This document shows positions 17,544 to 28,806 of a DNA stretch of 64,000 bases, in pieces (the stretch's first letter is position 1; every line of letters starts with the position of its first letter). The stretch is from Burkholderiales bacterium (lineage in GTDB: Bacteria > Pseudomonadota > Gammaproteobacteria > Burkholderiales > JABEVD01): the NCBI GenBank assembly GCA_019753155.1, contig JAIELG010000010.1, positions 1 to 64,000 on the forward strand, written 5' to 3'. The notes below the pieces were generated by a model. The model was not told where the DNA came from. It saw only the letters and a program-made list of their open reading frames with translations, and did no database searches. The translations under genes were made by a program, and so were the position numbers.

Positions 17544-18886
17544 ATCTCTCTGAAATCGCAGCAGTGCTGAAGGCCGATCATGTCGGCCCGGATGCCCGGT
17601 TTGCCTCCGTATCGACGGACAGCAGGAAGGTATCTCCAGGGGCTCTTTTCATTGCCCTCAGGGGAGAGCGTTTCAATGGATGCGATTTCTTGCCCCTGGC
17701 GCAGCAGGGCGGGGCGGTTGCCGCGATCGTGGAAAACAGGGTCGAGGCAGACATTCCGCTTCTGGTCGTGGAGGACGCAAGACGGGCGCTGGGGCAGCTG
17801 GCCGCATTCTGGCGCAGCCGCTTCGATATCCCCGTCATTGCGATAACCGGAAGCAATGGCAAGACGACGGTAAAGGAGATGCTGGCTTCCATTTTGCGCG
17901 AGCTGGGCGAGGTTCTTGCGACGCGAGGCAATTTGAACAACGATATCGGCCTTCCGCTCACGCTCCTCGGCTTGCGCCCCGAACATCGCTTTGCGGTGGT
18001 CGAAATGGGGATGAACCATAGAGGCGAGATCGCCTATCTTTGCGATATCGCGAAACCCGATATTGCGCTTGTCACCAATGCAGCGAGCGCTCACCTTGCC
18101 GGACTCGGCTCGATCGGGGAAGTGGCGCGCGCGAAAGGCGAGATTTTCGAAGGCATGAGCGGAAACGGAATCGCGCTCATCAATGCCGACGATGCTTATG
18201 CGCCCCTGTGGCGGGAATTGGCGGGAGATCGCCGCATCATCGATTTCGCTCTTTCACGGGATGCCTGTCTGACGGCGAAATATTCCCTCCTGGAATTCGG
18301 CAGCAAAATCGCCATTCGGACCCCGGAAGGGGAGGTCAATGCCGAAATTGCAGCGCCCGGCCTTCACAACGTGAGAAACGCGCTTGCCGCTGCCGCTGCC
18401 GCGCATGCCTGTGGCATCGGGAACGATGCGATTGCCGCCGGACTCGGGAAGTTCGAGGGTGTCGCAGGCAGGATGCAGCGCAGGAATGGCAGGCATGGCG
18501 CGATCCTGATCGACGATACCTACAACGCCAATCCCGATTCGGTCAAGGCGGCGATAGCCTGGTTGTCCGGGATGAAAGGAAGGACTGTGCTGATCCTGGG
18601 CGATATGGGCGAACTCGGCCCTGATGCATCGAAGCTCCATGAAGCGGTCGGGCTTGCCGCGAAAGAGGCGGGAATCGGTGCGCTTCTGACATTGGGACGG
18701 ACAGGCAGGGATGCGGCGGAATCTTTCGGAGAAGGCGCATTCGCTTTCGACGATATGGACGAGCTGATTTGTATGGCGGACAGCCTGATGGGGCAGGACG
18801 TGCCGGTTCTCGTCAAGGGATCCCGTTTCATGAAGATGGAGCGGATCGTCGAAAAACTCGAGGAAAAGGGGGCGGCATGCTCTTGA
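17537..18886 (+). CDS. murF: UDP-MurNAc-tripeptide:D-Ala-D-Ala ligase
   Basis: It completes the UDP-MurNAc-pentapeptide. The 449-residue protein shows GSNGKTT (105-111), the Mur ligase P-loop, with [14 protein letters not shown] and [10 protein letters not shown] further on, both typical of MurF. The ATG at 17537 is chosen because it gives the MurF N-terminus ([11 protein letters not shown]) and a 7-base overlap with murE; the longer reading frame begins inside murE. It overlaps mraY by 10 bases. Confidence 0.96.
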   Translation: MLNLSEIAAVLKADHVGPDARFASVSTDSRKVSPGALFIALRGERFNGCDFLPLAQQGGAVAAIVENRVEADIPLLVVEDARRALGQLAAFWRSRFDIPVIAITGSNGKTTVKEMLASILRELGEVLATRGNLNNDIGLPLTLLGLRPEHRFAVVEMGMNHRGEIAYLCDIAKPDIALVTNAASAHLAGLGSIGEVARAKGEIFEGMSGNGIALINADDAYAPLWRELAGDRRIIDFALSRDACLTAKYSLLEFGSKIAIRTPEGEVNAEIAAPGLHNVRNALAAAAAAHACGIGNDAIAAGLGKFEGVAGRMQRRNGRHGAILIDDTYNANPDSVKAAIAWLSGMKGRTVLILGDMGELGPDASKLHEAVGLAAKEAGIGALLTLGRTGRDAAESFGEGAFAFDDMDELICMADSLMGQDVPVLVKGSRFMKMERIVEKLEEKGAACS

Positions 18887-19962
18887 TACTGGCGCAATCG
18901 CTGTCCCGCGACATCCATGCCTTCAATGTGTTCAGTTACATCACATTGCGCACCGTTCTCGCTTCGATGACTTCGCTCGCGATTTCCTTCATGGTCGGGC
19001 CGGCCATGATCAGGAAACTCACTGCCTACAAGATCGGCCAGTCGGTAAGGAGCGACGGACCCCAGACGCACCTTGTCAAGGCGGGAACCCCGACCATGGG
19101 CGGGGCGCTGATATTGATTGCCGTCTCCATCTCCACGCTGCTCTGGGGGGACCTATCCAATCGCTATGTCTGGGTGACGCTGATCACAACGCTCGGCTAT
19201 GGCGCCATAGGCTGGATCGACGACTACCGGAAAGTCGTCGAGCGCAATCCGAAAGGGCTTTCAGCCAGGGCGAAAATGTTCCTGCAATCCGCAATCGCAA
19301 TCGGGGTTGCGATTTATCTTGTAAACACGGCAACATTGCCGGCCGAAACGGAACTGATCGTGCCTTTCTTCAAGCATCTCGTATTCCCTCTGGGGAGCGT
19401 GGGATTCGTCCTGTTCGCCTATTTCGTCATCGTTGGCACGAGCAATGCGGTCAATCTGACGGATGGCCTCGACGGACTCGCGATCATGCCGACCGTTCTC
19501 GTCGCGGGGGCGTTCTCGATTTTCGCCTATGTCGCGGGGCATGCTGTGTTCGCCAAATACCTCGGCGTTCCCCATATTCCGGGGGCCGGCGAGCTTTCGG
19601 TGTTTTGCGGGGCGCTGGCCGGGGCGGGGCTTGCGTTCCTGTGGTTCAACGCCTATCCCGCGGAAGTGTTCATGGGGGACGTGGGGGCGCTCGCTCTGGG
19701 CGGCGCTCTGGGCCTGATCGCAGTCATCGTCAGGCAGGAAATCGTCCTGTTCATGATGGGCGGCGTATTCGTTGTCGAAACGCTCTCCGTGATGCTGCAG
19801 GTCGCATCCTTCAAGCTCACGGGAAAAAGAGTTTTCAGGATGGCCCCGCTTCACCATCACTTCGAGTTGAAGGGGTGGAAGGAAACCCAGGTCGTGGTGC
19901 GCTTCTGGATCATCACCATGATGCTGGTCCTGCTTGGCCTGTCCACCCTGAAGCTGAGGTGA
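18877..19962 (+). CDS. mraY: Phospho-MurNAc-pentapeptide transferase
   Basis: This integral membrane enzyme transfers phospho-MurNAc-pentapeptide to undecaprenyl phosphate to make lipid I. The 361 residues start [10 protein letters not shown], with about ten membrane segments. Catalytic Asp115 and Asp116 (GWIDDYRK) align by position with the E. coli enzyme; NLTDGLDG (193-200) and the HHHFELKG loop near the end are also intact. Start ATG 18877 lies inside the end of murF. Confidence 0.97.
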   Translation: MLLILAQSLSRDIHAFNVFSYITLRTVLASMTSLAISFMVGPAMIRKLTAYKIGQSVRSDGPQTHLVKAGTPTMGGALILIAVSISTLLWGDLSNRYVWVTLITTLGYGAIGWIDDYRKVVERNPKGLSARAKMFLQSAIAIGVAIYLVNTATLPAETELIVPFFKHLVFPLGSVGFVLFAYFVIVGTSNAVNLTDGLDGLAIMPTVLVAGAFSIFAYVAGHAVFAKYLGVPHIPGAGELSVFCGALAGAGLAFLWFNAYPAEVFMGDVGALALGGALGLIAVIVRQEIVLFMMGGVFVVETLSVMLQVASFKLTGKRVFRMAPLHHHFELKGWKETQVVVRFWIITMMLVLLGLSTLKLR

Positions 19963-19966
19963 TGCG

Positions 19967-21325
19967 ATGAATTTGAGCGGCAAAAAAATTCTCGTTCTCG
20001 GTCTGGGCGATACGGGTATCTCTGCCGTCAGGTGGCTCAAATCCGTGGGTGCGCAAGTGGTTGCGGCGGATTCCAGATTGAGTCCGCCGCGCGCAGGCGA
20101 ATTGCAGGGCATCGAATTCGATGCCGGACCATTCAGGCAGGAAATTCTGGAAGGGGTGGACATGATCGTGATCAGCCCGGGATTGTCGCTTCAGGAACCC
20201 GTGGTTTCTAGGGCGATCGAAATGGGCATTCCCGTTCTGGGAGATGTCGAGCTTTTCGCACGGGAAATCGCGAAAAAGAACCCGAGGCCGGGCGTTCTCG
20301 CAATAACGGGCTCGAACGGCAAAAGCACGGTGACTTCCATGGTGGGGGCAATGTGCTCAAAGGCAGGACTCGATACGGTGGTCGCGGGCAACATAGGCCT
20401 TCCGGTGCTGGATACGCTGGGGGGAAATCCCACCATCTGCGTGCTCGAACTCTCGAGTTTCCAGCTCGAAACGCTCGGGAGCCTGAACGCAAAGGTTGCG
20501 ACAGTGCTTAATGTGAGCGAGGACCATCTCGATCGCTACGATTCGATGCGCGAATATTCGAGGGTGAAATCCGGGATATTCTCAGGGGACGGCATCCAGG
20601 TTCTCAATCGCGACGACCCCGCAAGTATGGCCATGCGTCTTCCTGGGCGCATGGCGCTCACTTTCGGTCTCTCGGCCCCCGCGGGCGAAAACGAATACGG
20701 TCTTGTCCAAGCCGGGGAGGAAACCTGGCTGGCAAGGGGAGGTCGACGCCTGATGAGGGTTTCCGAGCTTCATGTCGCGGGGCTGCACAATGCGCTCAAC
20801 GCACTGGCTGCCCTTGCCCTGTGTTCTGCCCTCGATATTCCGGAAGAAAAACTGCTTGCAGCCCTGCGTGAATTCAGGGGCTTGCCGCACCGGGTTGAAA
20901 AGATCGGGGAAATCAACGGGGTTGTTTTTTACGATGATTCGAAAGGCACGAATGTCGGCGCAACCGTCGCGGCCCTTACGGGATTGAGCGAAAAGGCCGT
21001 CGTGATACTGGGAGGGGACGGGAAAGGCCAGGATTTTACGCCCCTGAGGACGCCGATTGCGGAGCATGCGCGCGCGGTGGTGCTGATCGGACGGGATGCC
21101 CCGGCCATCGAGAAAGCCGTGGCGGGCATATCCGTTCCCATGCTCCATGCCGGGAGTATGGAAGAGGCGGTCATCGATGCGTTCAATGCGGCTGAAAAAG
21201 GGGATGCCGTGCTGCTGTCTCCGGCATGCGCGAGCTTCGACATGTTCAGGAATTATGCGCACAGGGCCGAGGCATTCGTCGATGCATTCAGGATCCTGGA
21301 AGGAGAAGCATGCATACGGCGCTGA
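19967..21325 (+). CDS. murD: UDP-MurNAc-L-alanine:D-glutamate ligase
   Basis: This 452-residue cytoplasmic ligase adds D-Glu to UDP-MurNAc-L-Ala. N-terminal LGLGDTGIS (11-19) binds the uridine nucleotide, GSNGKST (115-121) is the ATP loop, and FYDDSKGTN is characteristic of MurD. It begins 4 bases after mraY and its end overlaps ftsW by 16 bases. Confidence 0.96.
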   Translation: MNLSGKKILVLGLGDTGISAVRWLKSVGAQVVAADSRLSPPRAGELQGIEFDAGPFRQEILEGVDMIVISPGLSLQEPVVSRAIEMGIPVLGDVELFAREIAKKNPRPGVLAITGSNGKSTVTSMVGAMCSKAGLDTVVAGNIGLPVLDTLGGNPTICVLELSSFQLETLGSLNAKVATVLNVSEDHLDRYDSMREYSRVKSGIFSGDGIQVLNRDDPASMAMRLPGRMALTFGLSAPAGENEYGLVQAGEETWLARGGRRLMRVSELHVAGLHNALNALAALALCSALDIPEEKLLAALREFRGLPHRVEKIGEINGVVFYDDSKGTNVGATVAALTGLSEKAVVILGGDGKGQDFTPLRTPIAEHARAVVLIGRDAPAIEKAVAGISVPMLHAGSMEEAVIDAFNAAEKGDAVLLSPACASFDMFRNYAHRAEAFVDAFRILEGEACIRR

Positions 21326-22461
21326 ACAGGAGTCCAGATTACGACAGGACGCTGTTCTGGATCGTCCTGTTCCTGCTCGGAATGGGACTCGTGATGGTGT
21401 ATTCGGCCTCCATTGCAATTGCGGATGCGGGGCGCCATGCTTCCGAAAACCATCCGGCCTATTTCCTCGTCAGGCAGTCGGTATTCCTCGCCATAGGCGC
21501 CGTGCTCGGGGCACTCGCGTTCCAGGTGCCCATGAGGTTGTGGCAGAAGGCCTCGCTCTACCTTTTCGTGGCTGCGGCGATCCTCCTTGTCCTGGTGCTG
21601 ATTCCCGGCATCGGGCGCGAAGTGAACGGCAGCCGTCGCTGGCTCTCCCTTCTCGTGATCAACCTTCAGCCTTCCGAATTCATGAAGCTGTGCGTCGTGA
21701 TTTACGCCGCGGATTACACGGTGCGCAAGGCGGCCTACATGCAGGATTTGAAAAAGGGATTTCTTCCCATGTTTCTCGTCATGCTCCTGACTGGCGCCCT
21801 GCTGCTCGCGGAGCCCGATTTCGGGGCGTTCGCCGTCATCACGGCGATTGCGATGTCGGCGCTCTTCCTGGGCGGGATGAACGGAAAGCTTTTCGTCGGC
21901 CTCATCCTGATGCTCGTTGCAGGTTTCATCCTGCTGATATGGACCTCCCCCTACAGGATGCAGCGCATCGTCGGATTCATGGACCCCTGGGCGGACCCTT
22001 ACGGCAAAGGCTACCAGTTGAGCCATGCATTGATCGCGATCGGCAGGGGGGAATGGTTCGGGGTCGGCTTGGGCGGGAGTGTCGAAAAACTGTTCTATCT
22101 TCCCGAAGCACATACCGACTTTCTGCTTGCCGTGATCGGCGAGGAACTCGGTTTTGCCGGGATCGTCGTGGTGATCGGCCTGTTCGCCTGGCTCGTGGTC
22201 CGCGCTTTTTCCATAGGCAGGGCAGCGGCTTCAATCGAGCGTTATTTCCCCGCATTGGTTGCGCAAGGCATAGGGGTCTGGCTGGGCTTTCAGACCATCA
22301 TCAATCTCGGCGTCAATATGGGCGTGCTGCCCACCAAAGGATTGACCCTTCCCCTGCTCAGCTTCGGTGGGAGCGGGATCGCATCGAACTGCATTGCGCT
22401 CGCCATGCTGTTCAGGGTCGACTTCGAGAACAGGTTGCTCATGAAGGGGAAAGTGTTTTGA
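21310..22461 (+). CDS. ftsW: Septal peptidoglycan glycosyltransferase FtsW
   Basis: This 383-residue SEDS-family polymerase works with FtsI at the septum. About ten membrane helices are visible; family stretches include [40 protein letters not shown], and FGGSG near the C-terminus. Start ATG 21310 follows GGAGAAGC and overlaps the end of murD. The stop (TGA, 22459-22461) overlaps a TTG that would once have started murG; the present murG starts 118 bases later because of the partial duplication described below. Confidence 0.95.
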   Translation: MHTALNRSPDYDRTLFWIVLFLLGMGLVMVYSASIAIADAGRHASENHPAYFLVRQSVFLAIGAVLGALAFQVPMRLWQKASLYLFVAAAILLVLVLIPGIGREVNGSRRWLSLLVINLQPSEFMKLCVVIYAADYTVRKAAYMQDLKKGFLPMFLVMLLTGALLLAEPDFGAFAVITAIAMSALFLGGMNGKLFVGLILMLVAGFILLIWTSPYRMQRIVGFMDPWADPYGKGYQLSHALIAIGRGEWFGVGLGGSVEKLFYLPEAHTDFLLAVIGEELGFAGIVVVIGLFAWLVVRAFSIGRAAASIERYFPALVAQGIGVWLGFQTIINLGVNMGVLPTKGLTLPLLSFGGSGIASNCIALAMLFRVDFENRLLMKGKVF

Positions 22462-22586
22462 ACCGGACGATTCTGATTATGGCAGGTGGCACGGGTGGGC
22501 ACATCTTTGGTTCCGACATAACGCACGCAATGCGCGCATTAGTCTACGCCGAAGATGTGCCGGGATCGGAGGCCATTCATGTCTAG
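22458..22586 (+). pseudogene. Truncated duplicate of the murG 5' end, 42-codon reading frame
   Basis: A TTG overlapping the ftsW stop (TTGA) opens a 42-codon frame beginning [18 protein letters not shown], almost the same as the real murG start (MSRTILIMAGGTGGHIFP). After GGHIF the frames diverge into unrelated sequence and stop at 22586, 8 bases inside the true murG. The tight overlap with ftsW is what intact dcw clusters normally show for murG. I read this as the original start left behind when a 121-bp partial duplication or insertion displaced the gene. Whether the short peptide is made is unknown. Confidence 0.75.
22465..22508 (+). repeat. 44-bp direct repeat, copy 1 (copy 2 at 22586-22629)
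   Basis: Positions 22465-22508 match 22586-22629 with one difference (gggtggg against gggaggg); the offset is 121 bases. Between the copies lie a perfect 12-bp palindrome aatgcgcgcatt (22529-22540) and an inverted copy of the repeat's own end: ggcacatctt at 22498-22507 and aagatgtgcc at 22552-22561, able to form a hairpin. Confidence 0.95.
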
Positions 22587-23643
22587 GACGATTCTGATTA
22601 TGGCAGGTGGCACGGGAGGGCACATCTTTCCGGCGCTTGCGGTTGCGGACGAATTGAGGAATGCGGGATTCAAGGTCGTCTGGCTGGGCACGAGAAGCGG
22701 AATGGAAGCAAGGCTCGTGCCTGAAAAGGGGTACGAGATCGAATATATAAAAATTTCCGGGGTCAGGAAAAGCGGCATCCTGCGCTGGATGTTCATGCCG
22801 ATCAACCTCCTTGTTGCCTGCATGCAAAGCGTTTCGGTCATCCTGAGGCACCGCCCCGACGTCGTGCTCGGCATGGGCGGTTTCGCATCCTTTCCCGGGG
22901 GATTGACTGCGGCGATGCTCGGAAGGCCGCTCGTGATCCACGAACAGAATGCAATAGCGGGATTGACCAACAGCCTGCTCTCGAAAATAGCAGGCAGGGT
23001 GCTGGTCGCGTTTCCCGGGGTGTTGGGCAAAAAAGCGATCCTTGTCGGAAATCCCGTGAGGAAGGATATCGCATCCCTTCCTGCGCCGGAAGTGCGCTTC
23101 GAGAAAAGGCAGGGGCCTCTGCAGCTTCTTGTCCTGGGCGGGAGCCGTGGGGCGAGAGCGATCAACGAGACCGTGCCGAAAGCGCTCGGCATGATGGAAA
23201 AAGGGAGTCGCCCCACGGTCCTGCACCAGAGCGGGGAAGCCGACATCGACTACGTGAAGGGAATCTATCTTGCCGCAGGCGTAGGCGCGAACGTGGTTCC
23301 CTTCATAGGAGACATGGCCATGGCCTATGGGGGATGCGATCTCGTCCTGGCGCGCTCGGGGGCGCTCACCGTTGCGGAAATCGCGGCGGCGGGGGTCGCG
23401 AGCATTCTCGTTCCCTATCCCCATGCGGTGGACGATCACCAGAAGTTCAATGCGCGCTACCTGAGCGATTCGGGCGCAGCAGTCCTGATTCCCCAGGACG
23501 AACTCGATGCGGCAAAGCTCGCGCAACTTTTGAAAAGCATGGATAGAGCGCGGTTGCTGGAAATGGGCAAGCAGGCAAGGCATCTTGCCAGGGCGGATGC
23601 GACAGGAAAAGCGGCTGAAATCTGCATGGGGATCGCGGCATGA
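22579..23643 (+). CDS. murG: UDP-GlcNAc:lipid I N-acetylglucosaminyltransferase
   Basis: It makes lipid II on the inner face of the cytoplasmic membrane. The 354 residues show the glycine-rich loop GGTGGHIFPA (10-19), HEQNAIAG, and GGSRGARAINE of the C-terminal domain, all standard. The start is ATG 22579, after GGATCGGAGG; upstream is the partial duplicate of its own 5' end. Apart from that its length is normal, so the enzyme should work. Confidence 0.95.
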   Translation: MSRTILIMAGGTGGHIFPALAVADELRNAGFKVVWLGTRSGMEARLVPEKGYEIEYIKISGVRKSGILRWMFMPINLLVACMQSVSVILRHRPDVVLGMGGFASFPGGLTAAMLGRPLVIHEQNAIAGLTNSLLSKIAGRVLVAFPGVLGKKAILVGNPVRKDIASLPAPEVRFEKRQGPLQLLVLGGSRGARAINETVPKALGMMEKGSRPTVLHQSGEADIDYVKGIYLAAGVGANVVPFIGDMAMAYGGCDLVLARSGALTVAEIAAAGVASILVPYPHAVDDHQKFNARYLSDSGAAVLIPQDELDAAKLAQLLKSMDRARLLEMGKQARHLARADATGKAAEICMGIAA

Positions 23644-23655
23644 ACGGGAGGAAAT

Positions 23656-25041
23656 ATGCGGCATAAGATCAGGCATATCCATTTCGTCGGGATAGGCGGC
23701 TCCGGGATGAGCGGAATCGCGGAAGTGCTGCATAACCTGGGTTTCGTCATAAGCGGTTCGGACATTCAGGAAAATTCCGCGACCAGGAGGCTGAAGCAGC
23801 TCGGCGCGTCCATCAGCACCGGACACGAAGGCCGCAACATTCTCGGCGCGGATGCGGTCGTGGTTTCAACCGCCGTAAAAAAGGACAACCCGGAAGTCGT
23901 CGCGGCAAGGGCAGACAGGATTCCGGTCGTGCCGCGCGCGATGATGCTTGCCGAACTCATGCGCCTCAAAAAGGGCATCGCGGTCGCGGGGACGCATGGA
24001 AAGACGACGACCACGAGCCTGGTTTCCAGCGTGCTGGCCGAGGGGGGGCTGGACCCCACTTTCGTCATAGGCGGCAGGCTCAACAGCGCAGGGTCGAACG
24101 CAAAGCTGGGCAGCGGCGAATTCATCGTCGTCGAAGCGGACGAATCCGATGCGTCCTTCCTCTACCTGCAGCCTGTCATTGCCGTGGTCACCAACATCGA
24201 TGCGGACCACATGGAAACCTACGGTCATGACTTTTCCAGACTCAAGCAGGCATTTGTCGATTTCCTGGAGCATCTTCCCTTTTACGGCGTCGCGGTGCTT
24301 TGCGCGGACGATGCCAACGTGATGGAAGTCAGCCAGAGCATCACCAAGCCCGTCACGACCTACGGCATTTCGCAAGGCGCGCAGATCCGGGCTTATGACA
24401 TCGAGCATTGCGGCGGACAGATGAAATTCAGGGTTGCGAGAAACGGACATTCATTCCCCGTGACCCTCAATTTGCCGGGCCTGCACAATGTCAGAAATGC
24501 CCTTGCCGCCGTTGCCGTGGGAGTCGAACTCAACGTGCCTGACGAATCCATAGCCGGCGCGCTTTCGGAATTCAAGGGCGTGGGCAGGCGCTTCCAGCGC
24601 TATGGCGAAATCCCCCTGGCGGGAGGCGGGACTTATACCCTGATCGACGATTATGGGCACCATCCGGCGGAGATGGCCGCAACCATTGCAGCCGCAAGGG
24701 GCGCATTTCCGGGAAGGCGGCTCGTGCTGGCTTTCCAGCCCCACCGCTATACCAGGACACGCGACCTGTTCGAGGATTTCGTGAAAATCCTGGCAAGCGT
24801 CGATGCGCTCCTCCTCGCCGAGGTTTATCCCGCCGGGGAAGCCCCGATCGTGGCGGCGGATGGCAGGGCGCTCGCGAGAGCGGTGAGGCTGCTTGGCAAG
24901 GTAGAGCCCTTGTTCGTCGAAACGCCGGAAGAACTCGTGGGCGCAATCGGGCATGTGGCCCAGGACGGCGATGTCGTGCTCATCATGGGCGCGGGATCCA
25001 TCGGATCGGTCCCGAAAAAGTTAAAGGAGCGGGGCGGATGA
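23656..25041 (+). CDS. murC: UDP-N-acetylmuramate:L-alanine ligase
   Basis: It adds L-Ala to UDP-MurNAc, the first peptide step. In its 461 residues, [12 protein letters not shown] (11-22) binds the nucleotide sugar and GTHGKTT (112-118) is the ATP loop; [10 protein letters not shown] and FQPHRYTRT are MurC landmarks. It starts 12 bases after murG, behind GGGAGG, and overlaps murB by 4 bases. Confidence 0.97.
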   Translation: MRHKIRHIHFVGIGGSGMSGIAEVLHNLGFVISGSDIQENSATRRLKQLGASISTGHEGRNILGADAVVVSTAVKKDNPEVVAARADRIPVVPRAMMLAELMRLKKGIAVAGTHGKTTTTSLVSSVLAEGGLDPTFVIGGRLNSAGSNAKLGSGEFIVVEADESDASFLYLQPVIAVVTNIDADHMETYGHDFSRLKQAFVDFLEHLPFYGVAVLCADDANVMEVSQSITKPVTTYGISQGAQIRAYDIEHCGGQMKFRVARNGHSFPVTLNLPGLHNVRNALAAVAVGVELNVPDESIAGALSEFKGVGRRFQRYGEIPLAGGGTYTLIDDYGHHPAEMAATIAAARGAFPGRRLVLAFQPHRYTRTRDLFEDFVKILASVDALLLAEVYPAGEAPIVAADGRALARAVRLLGKVEPLFVETPEELVGAIGHVAQDGDVVLIMGAGSIGSVPKKLKERGG

Positions 25042-25904
25042 TGCGCGGGGAACTCACTAATTCCGAGTCCATGAAGCGCCACACGAGCTGGCGGGCGGGC
25101 GGGAATGCGGATAAATGTTACAGGCCCCGCGATCTCGATGACCTCAGGACATTTCTCGCGGAATTGCCGGCGGGAGAACAGATCGAGGTGGTGGGGCTGG
25201 GAAGCAATCTCCTCGTGCGGGATGGGGGAATACGCGGGACGGTGATCCTGATGCACAAGGCGCTCGACAAGGTTCGGGAAGAAGATGGGCTGATCCACGC
25301 CGAGGCCGGCGTTGCCTGCGCGAAAGTCGCGCGTTTTTCCGCAAGCCACGGATGGCGGGGTGCGGAATTCCTTGCCGGGATTCCGGGAACCATAGGCGGA
25401 GCGCTTGCCATGAATGCGGGCTGCTACGGAGGGGAAACCTGGAAGATCGTGGAAAAGGTCGAATCCCTGGGGCGCGACGGCGTGGTGCATGTGCGCTGCC
25501 CGGAGGAATACAGGATCGGCTACAGGTCAGTCTCGGCCCCGGAAAAGGAATGGTTCGTGTCGGCCTGGTTCAGGCTTGTGCCTGGGATGGGCGGGATGGA
25601 GGAAATCAGGACGATGCTCAAAAAAAGGATCGCGTCGCAGCCCCTGGGATTGCCCAATGCGGGATCGGTGTTCAGGAACCCGGAAGGCGATTACGCGGCG
25701 AGATTGATCGAATCCTGCGGACTCAAGGGCAGAACGATAGGCGGGGCCATGGTCTCACCCAAACACGCCAATTTCATCGTCAATACGGGCAACGCGAAAG
25801 CATCCGACATCGAGAGCCTGATCGGACTCGTGCAGGAAACGGTATTGAGGGATACGGGAATCACGCTCGAACGCGAAGTGCGCATCATCGGGGAGGCGGC
25901 ATGA
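25038..25904 (+). CDS. murB: UDP-N-acetylenolpyruvoylglucosamine reductase
   Basis: This flavoenzyme reduces UDP-GlcNAc-enolpyruvate to UDP-MurNAc. At 288 residues it is of the short (type II) form found in many bacteria, unlike the longer E. coli enzyme. FAD-contact stretches [11 protein letters not shown] (54-64) and [15 protein letters not shown] (114-128) are intact, with Ser210 in NAGSVFRNP as proton donor and Glu280 near the C-terminus. Its stop overlaps the ddl start (ATGA). Confidence 0.96.
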   Translation: MMRGELTNSESMKRHTSWRAGGNADKCYRPRDLDDLRTFLAELPAGEQIEVVGLGSNLLVRDGGIRGTVILMHKALDKVREEDGLIHAEAGVACAKVARFSASHGWRGAEFLAGIPGTIGGALAMNAGCYGGETWKIVEKVESLGRDGVVHVRCPEEYRIGYRSVSAPEKEWFVSAWFRLVPGMGGMEEIRTMLKKRIASQPLGLPNAGSVFRNPEGDYAARLIESCGLKGRTIGGAMVSPKHANFIVNTGNAKASDIESLIGLVQETVLRDTGITLEREVRIIGEAA

Positions 25905-26800
25905 ACTGGGGAAAAGTGGCTGTGCTCATGGGGGGCAGGTCCGCCGAGCGCGAAATCTCGCTCAAGAGCGGCAATGCCGTGCTTTGCGCGCTGAAAAAGC
26001 GCGGCGTGGATGCCCATGCCTTCGATCCGGCCCACAACGAACTTCATGAACTCAAGGCTTACGACAGAGCTTTCATCGTACTGCACGGGCGCTACGGGGA
26101 GGACGGCACGATACAGGGTGCCCTGGAATTGATGAACATTCCCTACACCGGAAGCGGCGTGATGGCCTCCGCCATTTCCATGGACAAGTGGCGCACCAAG
26201 CTCATCTGGCAGGCGTCCGGCATACCGATAGCGAAGTACGAACTCCTCGCGCCCGATTCGGATTTCGATGCGGTGATAGCGCGGCTGGGATTGCCGATTT
26301 TCGTGAAGCCTGCATGCGAAGGCTCCAGCATCGGGATCAGCAAGGTGATGCGCGCCGGGGATTTGAAGGCTGCATACGAGCTTGCGGCAAAGTACGACAG
26401 CCTGGTATTGGCCGAGTCTTTCGTCGACGGGGCGGAAGTGCAGTTCCCGGTGCTCGGAGACGAAGTATTGCCCTCCATCAGGATAGAAACCCCTCACGCT
26501 TTTTACGATTACGACGCGAAATATTTCGCAAACGATACCCGCTATATCTGCCCCGGATTGCCCGCGGAAGAGGAAGCCAGGCTGCACGAACTCGTGCTCA
26601 AATCGTTCAAGGTGCTGGGATGCAGGGGCTGGGCGAGGGTGGACCTGATCCTGGACAGGGAAGGCAAGCCCTGTTTCCTCGAAATGAACACCGTTCCCGG
26701 CATGACCGACCACAGCCTGGTGCCGATGGCGGCAAGGCAATGCGGAATCGAGTTCGAGGATCTGGTGATGCGCATTCTGGAGGCGAGTCATGTGGGATAA
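25901..26800 (+). CDS. ddl: D-alanine:D-alanine ligase
   Basis: This 299-residue ATP-grasp ligase makes D-Ala-D-Ala for MurF. Landmarks are [17 protein letters not shown] (8-24), [27 protein letters not shown], and [11 protein letters not shown] near the C-terminus for ATP and metal binding. Start ATG 25901 overlaps murB; the gene ends 11 bases inside ftsQ. Confidence 0.96.
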   Translation: MNWGKVAVLMGGRSAEREISLKSGNAVLCALKKRGVDAHAFDPAHNELHELKAYDRAFIVLHGRYGEDGTIQGALELMNIPYTGSGVMASAISMDKWRTKLIWQASGIPIAKYELLAPDSDFDAVIARLGLPIFVKPACEGSSIGISKVMRAGDLKAAYELAAKYDSLVLAESFVDGAEVQFPVLGDEVLPSIRIETPHAFYDYDAKYFANDTRYICPGLPAEEEARLHELVLKSFKVLGCRGWARVDLILDREGKPCFLEMNTVPGMTDHSLVPMAARQCGIEFEDLVMRILEASHVG

Positions 26801-27512
26801 GCCGCAGGCATTGACGGCGCTGTCCAACCTGCTGTTGGTCCTGGTGTCGGCAATGATGCTTTACGCTGCGATCCATTGGGCGATCCGCCTTCCCTGCTTT
26901 TCCCTGAAGGTGCTGAAGGTCGAGGGCATGACGGGCCACCTGGCGAGAGATCAGGTCGACTTCATCGTGGGCAGAAGAATGAAAGGCAATTTCTTTACGG
27001 TGAACATCGACGAAGTGAGGAGCGACTTCGAGAAGTTGCCGTGGGTCAGGACTGTCAGCGTGAGGCGCCGTTGGCCGCTCGAAATCGACGTGAAGATCGA
27101 GGAGCATGTGCCGCTCGCCCACTGGGGCGCCGATCAGCTCGTCAACACCCATGGGGAAGTTTTCGATGCTTCGACGGAACAGGTCCTGCCCTATTTTTCG
27201 GGCCCCATCGGCAGCTCAGGCGATATTGCCCGCGAATACGCATCGTTCAGCACGAGCGTTGCGCCGCTCAAGCGCCGCCTGGCCCAGTTGAATCTTTCTG
27301 CAAGGCAGGCATGGGAATTGAAGCTGGACGACGGGATGGTGGTCGAGCTTGGAAGGGATGGCGTGGAGAAGCGTTTTGCGGATTTCGCAGCGCTCTACGC
27401 GAGAACCGTGGGGCGCTTCAACAAGCGTATCGATTATGTCGATCTGCGCTACGACAATGGATTTGCAGTGCGCATTCCGGGATGGAAAGAACGGACCAGG
27501 GGCGCTGCATGA
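26790..27512 (+). CDS. ftsQ: Cell division protein FtsQ
   Basis: This bitopic divisome scaffold partners FtsL and FtsB. The 240 residues hold a short cytoplasmic part, one membrane helix (about 10-30), a POTRA domain ([18 protein letters not shown] onward) and the FtsQ beta domain with [19 protein letters not shown]. Start ATG 26790 lies within the end of ddl. Length and order match other betaproteobacteria. Confidence 0.94.
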   Translation: MWDKPQALTALSNLLLVLVSAMMLYAAIHWAIRLPCFSLKVLKVEGMTGHLARDQVDFIVGRRMKGNFFTVNIDEVRSDFEKLPWVRTVSVRRRWPLEIDVKIEEHVPLAHWGADQLVNTHGEVFDASTEQVLPYFSGPIGSSGDIAREYASFSTSVAPLKRRLAQLNLSARQAWELKLDDGMVVELGRDGVEKRFADFAALYARTVGRFNKRIDYVDLRYDNGFAVRIPGWKERTRGAA

Positions 27513-27534
27513 ATGGAATTCTCGGAGAAGGAAC

Positions 27535-28773
27535 ATGAGCATGACTAGGGAAGCGAAAAATCTGATCGTCGGCCTCGACATCGGCACGTCGAAAATCGTA
27601 GCGATCGTCGCGGAGATCACGCAGGAGGGCAAGCTCGAGATCATCGGAATGGGGAGTCACCCTTCCCGCGGACTCAAGAAAGGCGTCGTGGTCAACATCG
27701 AGTCGACCGTGAGTGCGATCCAGCGCGCCCTGGAGGAAGCCGAACTGATGGCCGATTGCAAGATCCGCGAAGTCTATACGGGGATCGCGGGCAGCCATAT
27801 CAAGAGCTTCAATTCACACGGCATGGTGGCGATCAAGGAGAAGGAAGTCAACCAGATGGATGTGGAGCGCGTGGTCGAAACGGCCAAGGCGGTCAACATC
27901 CCAACCGACCAGCAGATCCTCCACATCCTGAACCAGGAATTCATCATAGACGGGCAGGAAGACGTGAGGGAGCCCCTGGGGATGAGCGGGATGCGGCTCG
28001 AAGTCAAGGTTCACATCGTGACCGGCGCGATCTCGGCTGCGCAGAACATCGTGAAATGCGTGAGACGGTGCGGCCTCGTCGAGCGCGATCTCATCCTGCA
28101 GCCTCTGGCCTCCGCCATGGCCGTGCTGTCGGAAGACGAGAAGGATCTCGGCGTCTGCCTCGTCGATATCGGCGGCGGGACGGCCGATATCGCCGTCTTC
28201 TCTCAGGGGGCGATCAGGCATACGGCGGTCATCCCGATCGCGGGGGACCAGATCACCAACGACATCGCGATGGCCTTGCGCACGCCCACCAAGGAAGCGG
28301 AAGACATCAAGGTGCATTACGGCTGCGCGCTGCGCCAGCTCGCCGATCCTTCGGAGATGATCGAAGTGCCCGGCGTGGGGGAACGGGGGGCGCGCCAGCT
28401 TTCGCGCCAGACGCTTGCAGAAGTCATCGAGCCCAGGGTGGAGGAACTCTATTCGCTCATCCAGGCAGAACTTCGGCGCAGCAGATTCGAGGAACTTTTG
28501 TCTTCCGGGATCGTGATCACGGGGGGCAGCAGTGCAATGGCGGGGATGGTCGAACTCGGAGAGGAAGTGTTTCACATGCCGGTTCGCCTCGGCATTCCGC
28601 AGTATGTGGGGGGGCTTGCCGAAGTCGTGAGAACCCCCCGGTTTTCCACGGGGGTGGGATTGTTGTTGATGGGGCTGGAACAGCACAAGCGTCAGAACCT
28701 GATATCGCTGCATTCGGGTTCCTTCGGGCAGGTTTTCGAGAGGATGAAAAGCTGGTTCCAGAGAAGTTTTTGA
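27535..28773 (+). CDS. ftsA: Cell division protein FtsA
   Basis: This actin-like ATPase tethers FtsZ to the membrane. The 412 residues start MSMTREAKNLIVGLDIGTSK, with the phosphate-1 loop GLDIGTSK, phosphate-2 VDIGGGTADIA and adenosine motif ITGGSSAMAG. The C-terminus (FERMKSWFQRSF) is an amphipathic helix, the usual membrane anchor. ATG 27535 is preceded by GGAGAAGGA; an upstream open frame overlapping ftsQ is not used. Confidence 0.96.
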   Translation: MSMTREAKNLIVGLDIGTSKIVAIVAEITQEGKLEIIGMGSHPSRGLKKGVVVNIESTVSAIQRALEEAELMADCKIREVYTGIAGSHIKSFNSHGMVAIKEKEVNQMDVERVVETAKAVNIPTDQQILHILNQEFIIDGQEDVREPLGMSGMRLEVKVHIVTGAISAAQNIVKCVRRCGLVERDLILQPLASAMAVLSEDEKDLGVCLVDIGGGTADIAVFSQGAIRHTAVIPIAGDQITNDIAMALRTPTKEAEDIKVHYGCALRQLADPSEMIEVPGVGERGARQLSRQTLAEVIEPRVEELYSLIQAELRRSRFEELLSSGIVITGGSSAMAGMVELGEEVFHMPVRLGIPQYVGGLAEVVRTPRFSTGVGLLLMGLEQHKRQNLISLHSGSFGQVFERMKSWFQRSF

Positions 28774-28806
28774 AGTGCGGATGAATTTAATTCACAAGGA
28801 GGTCAT

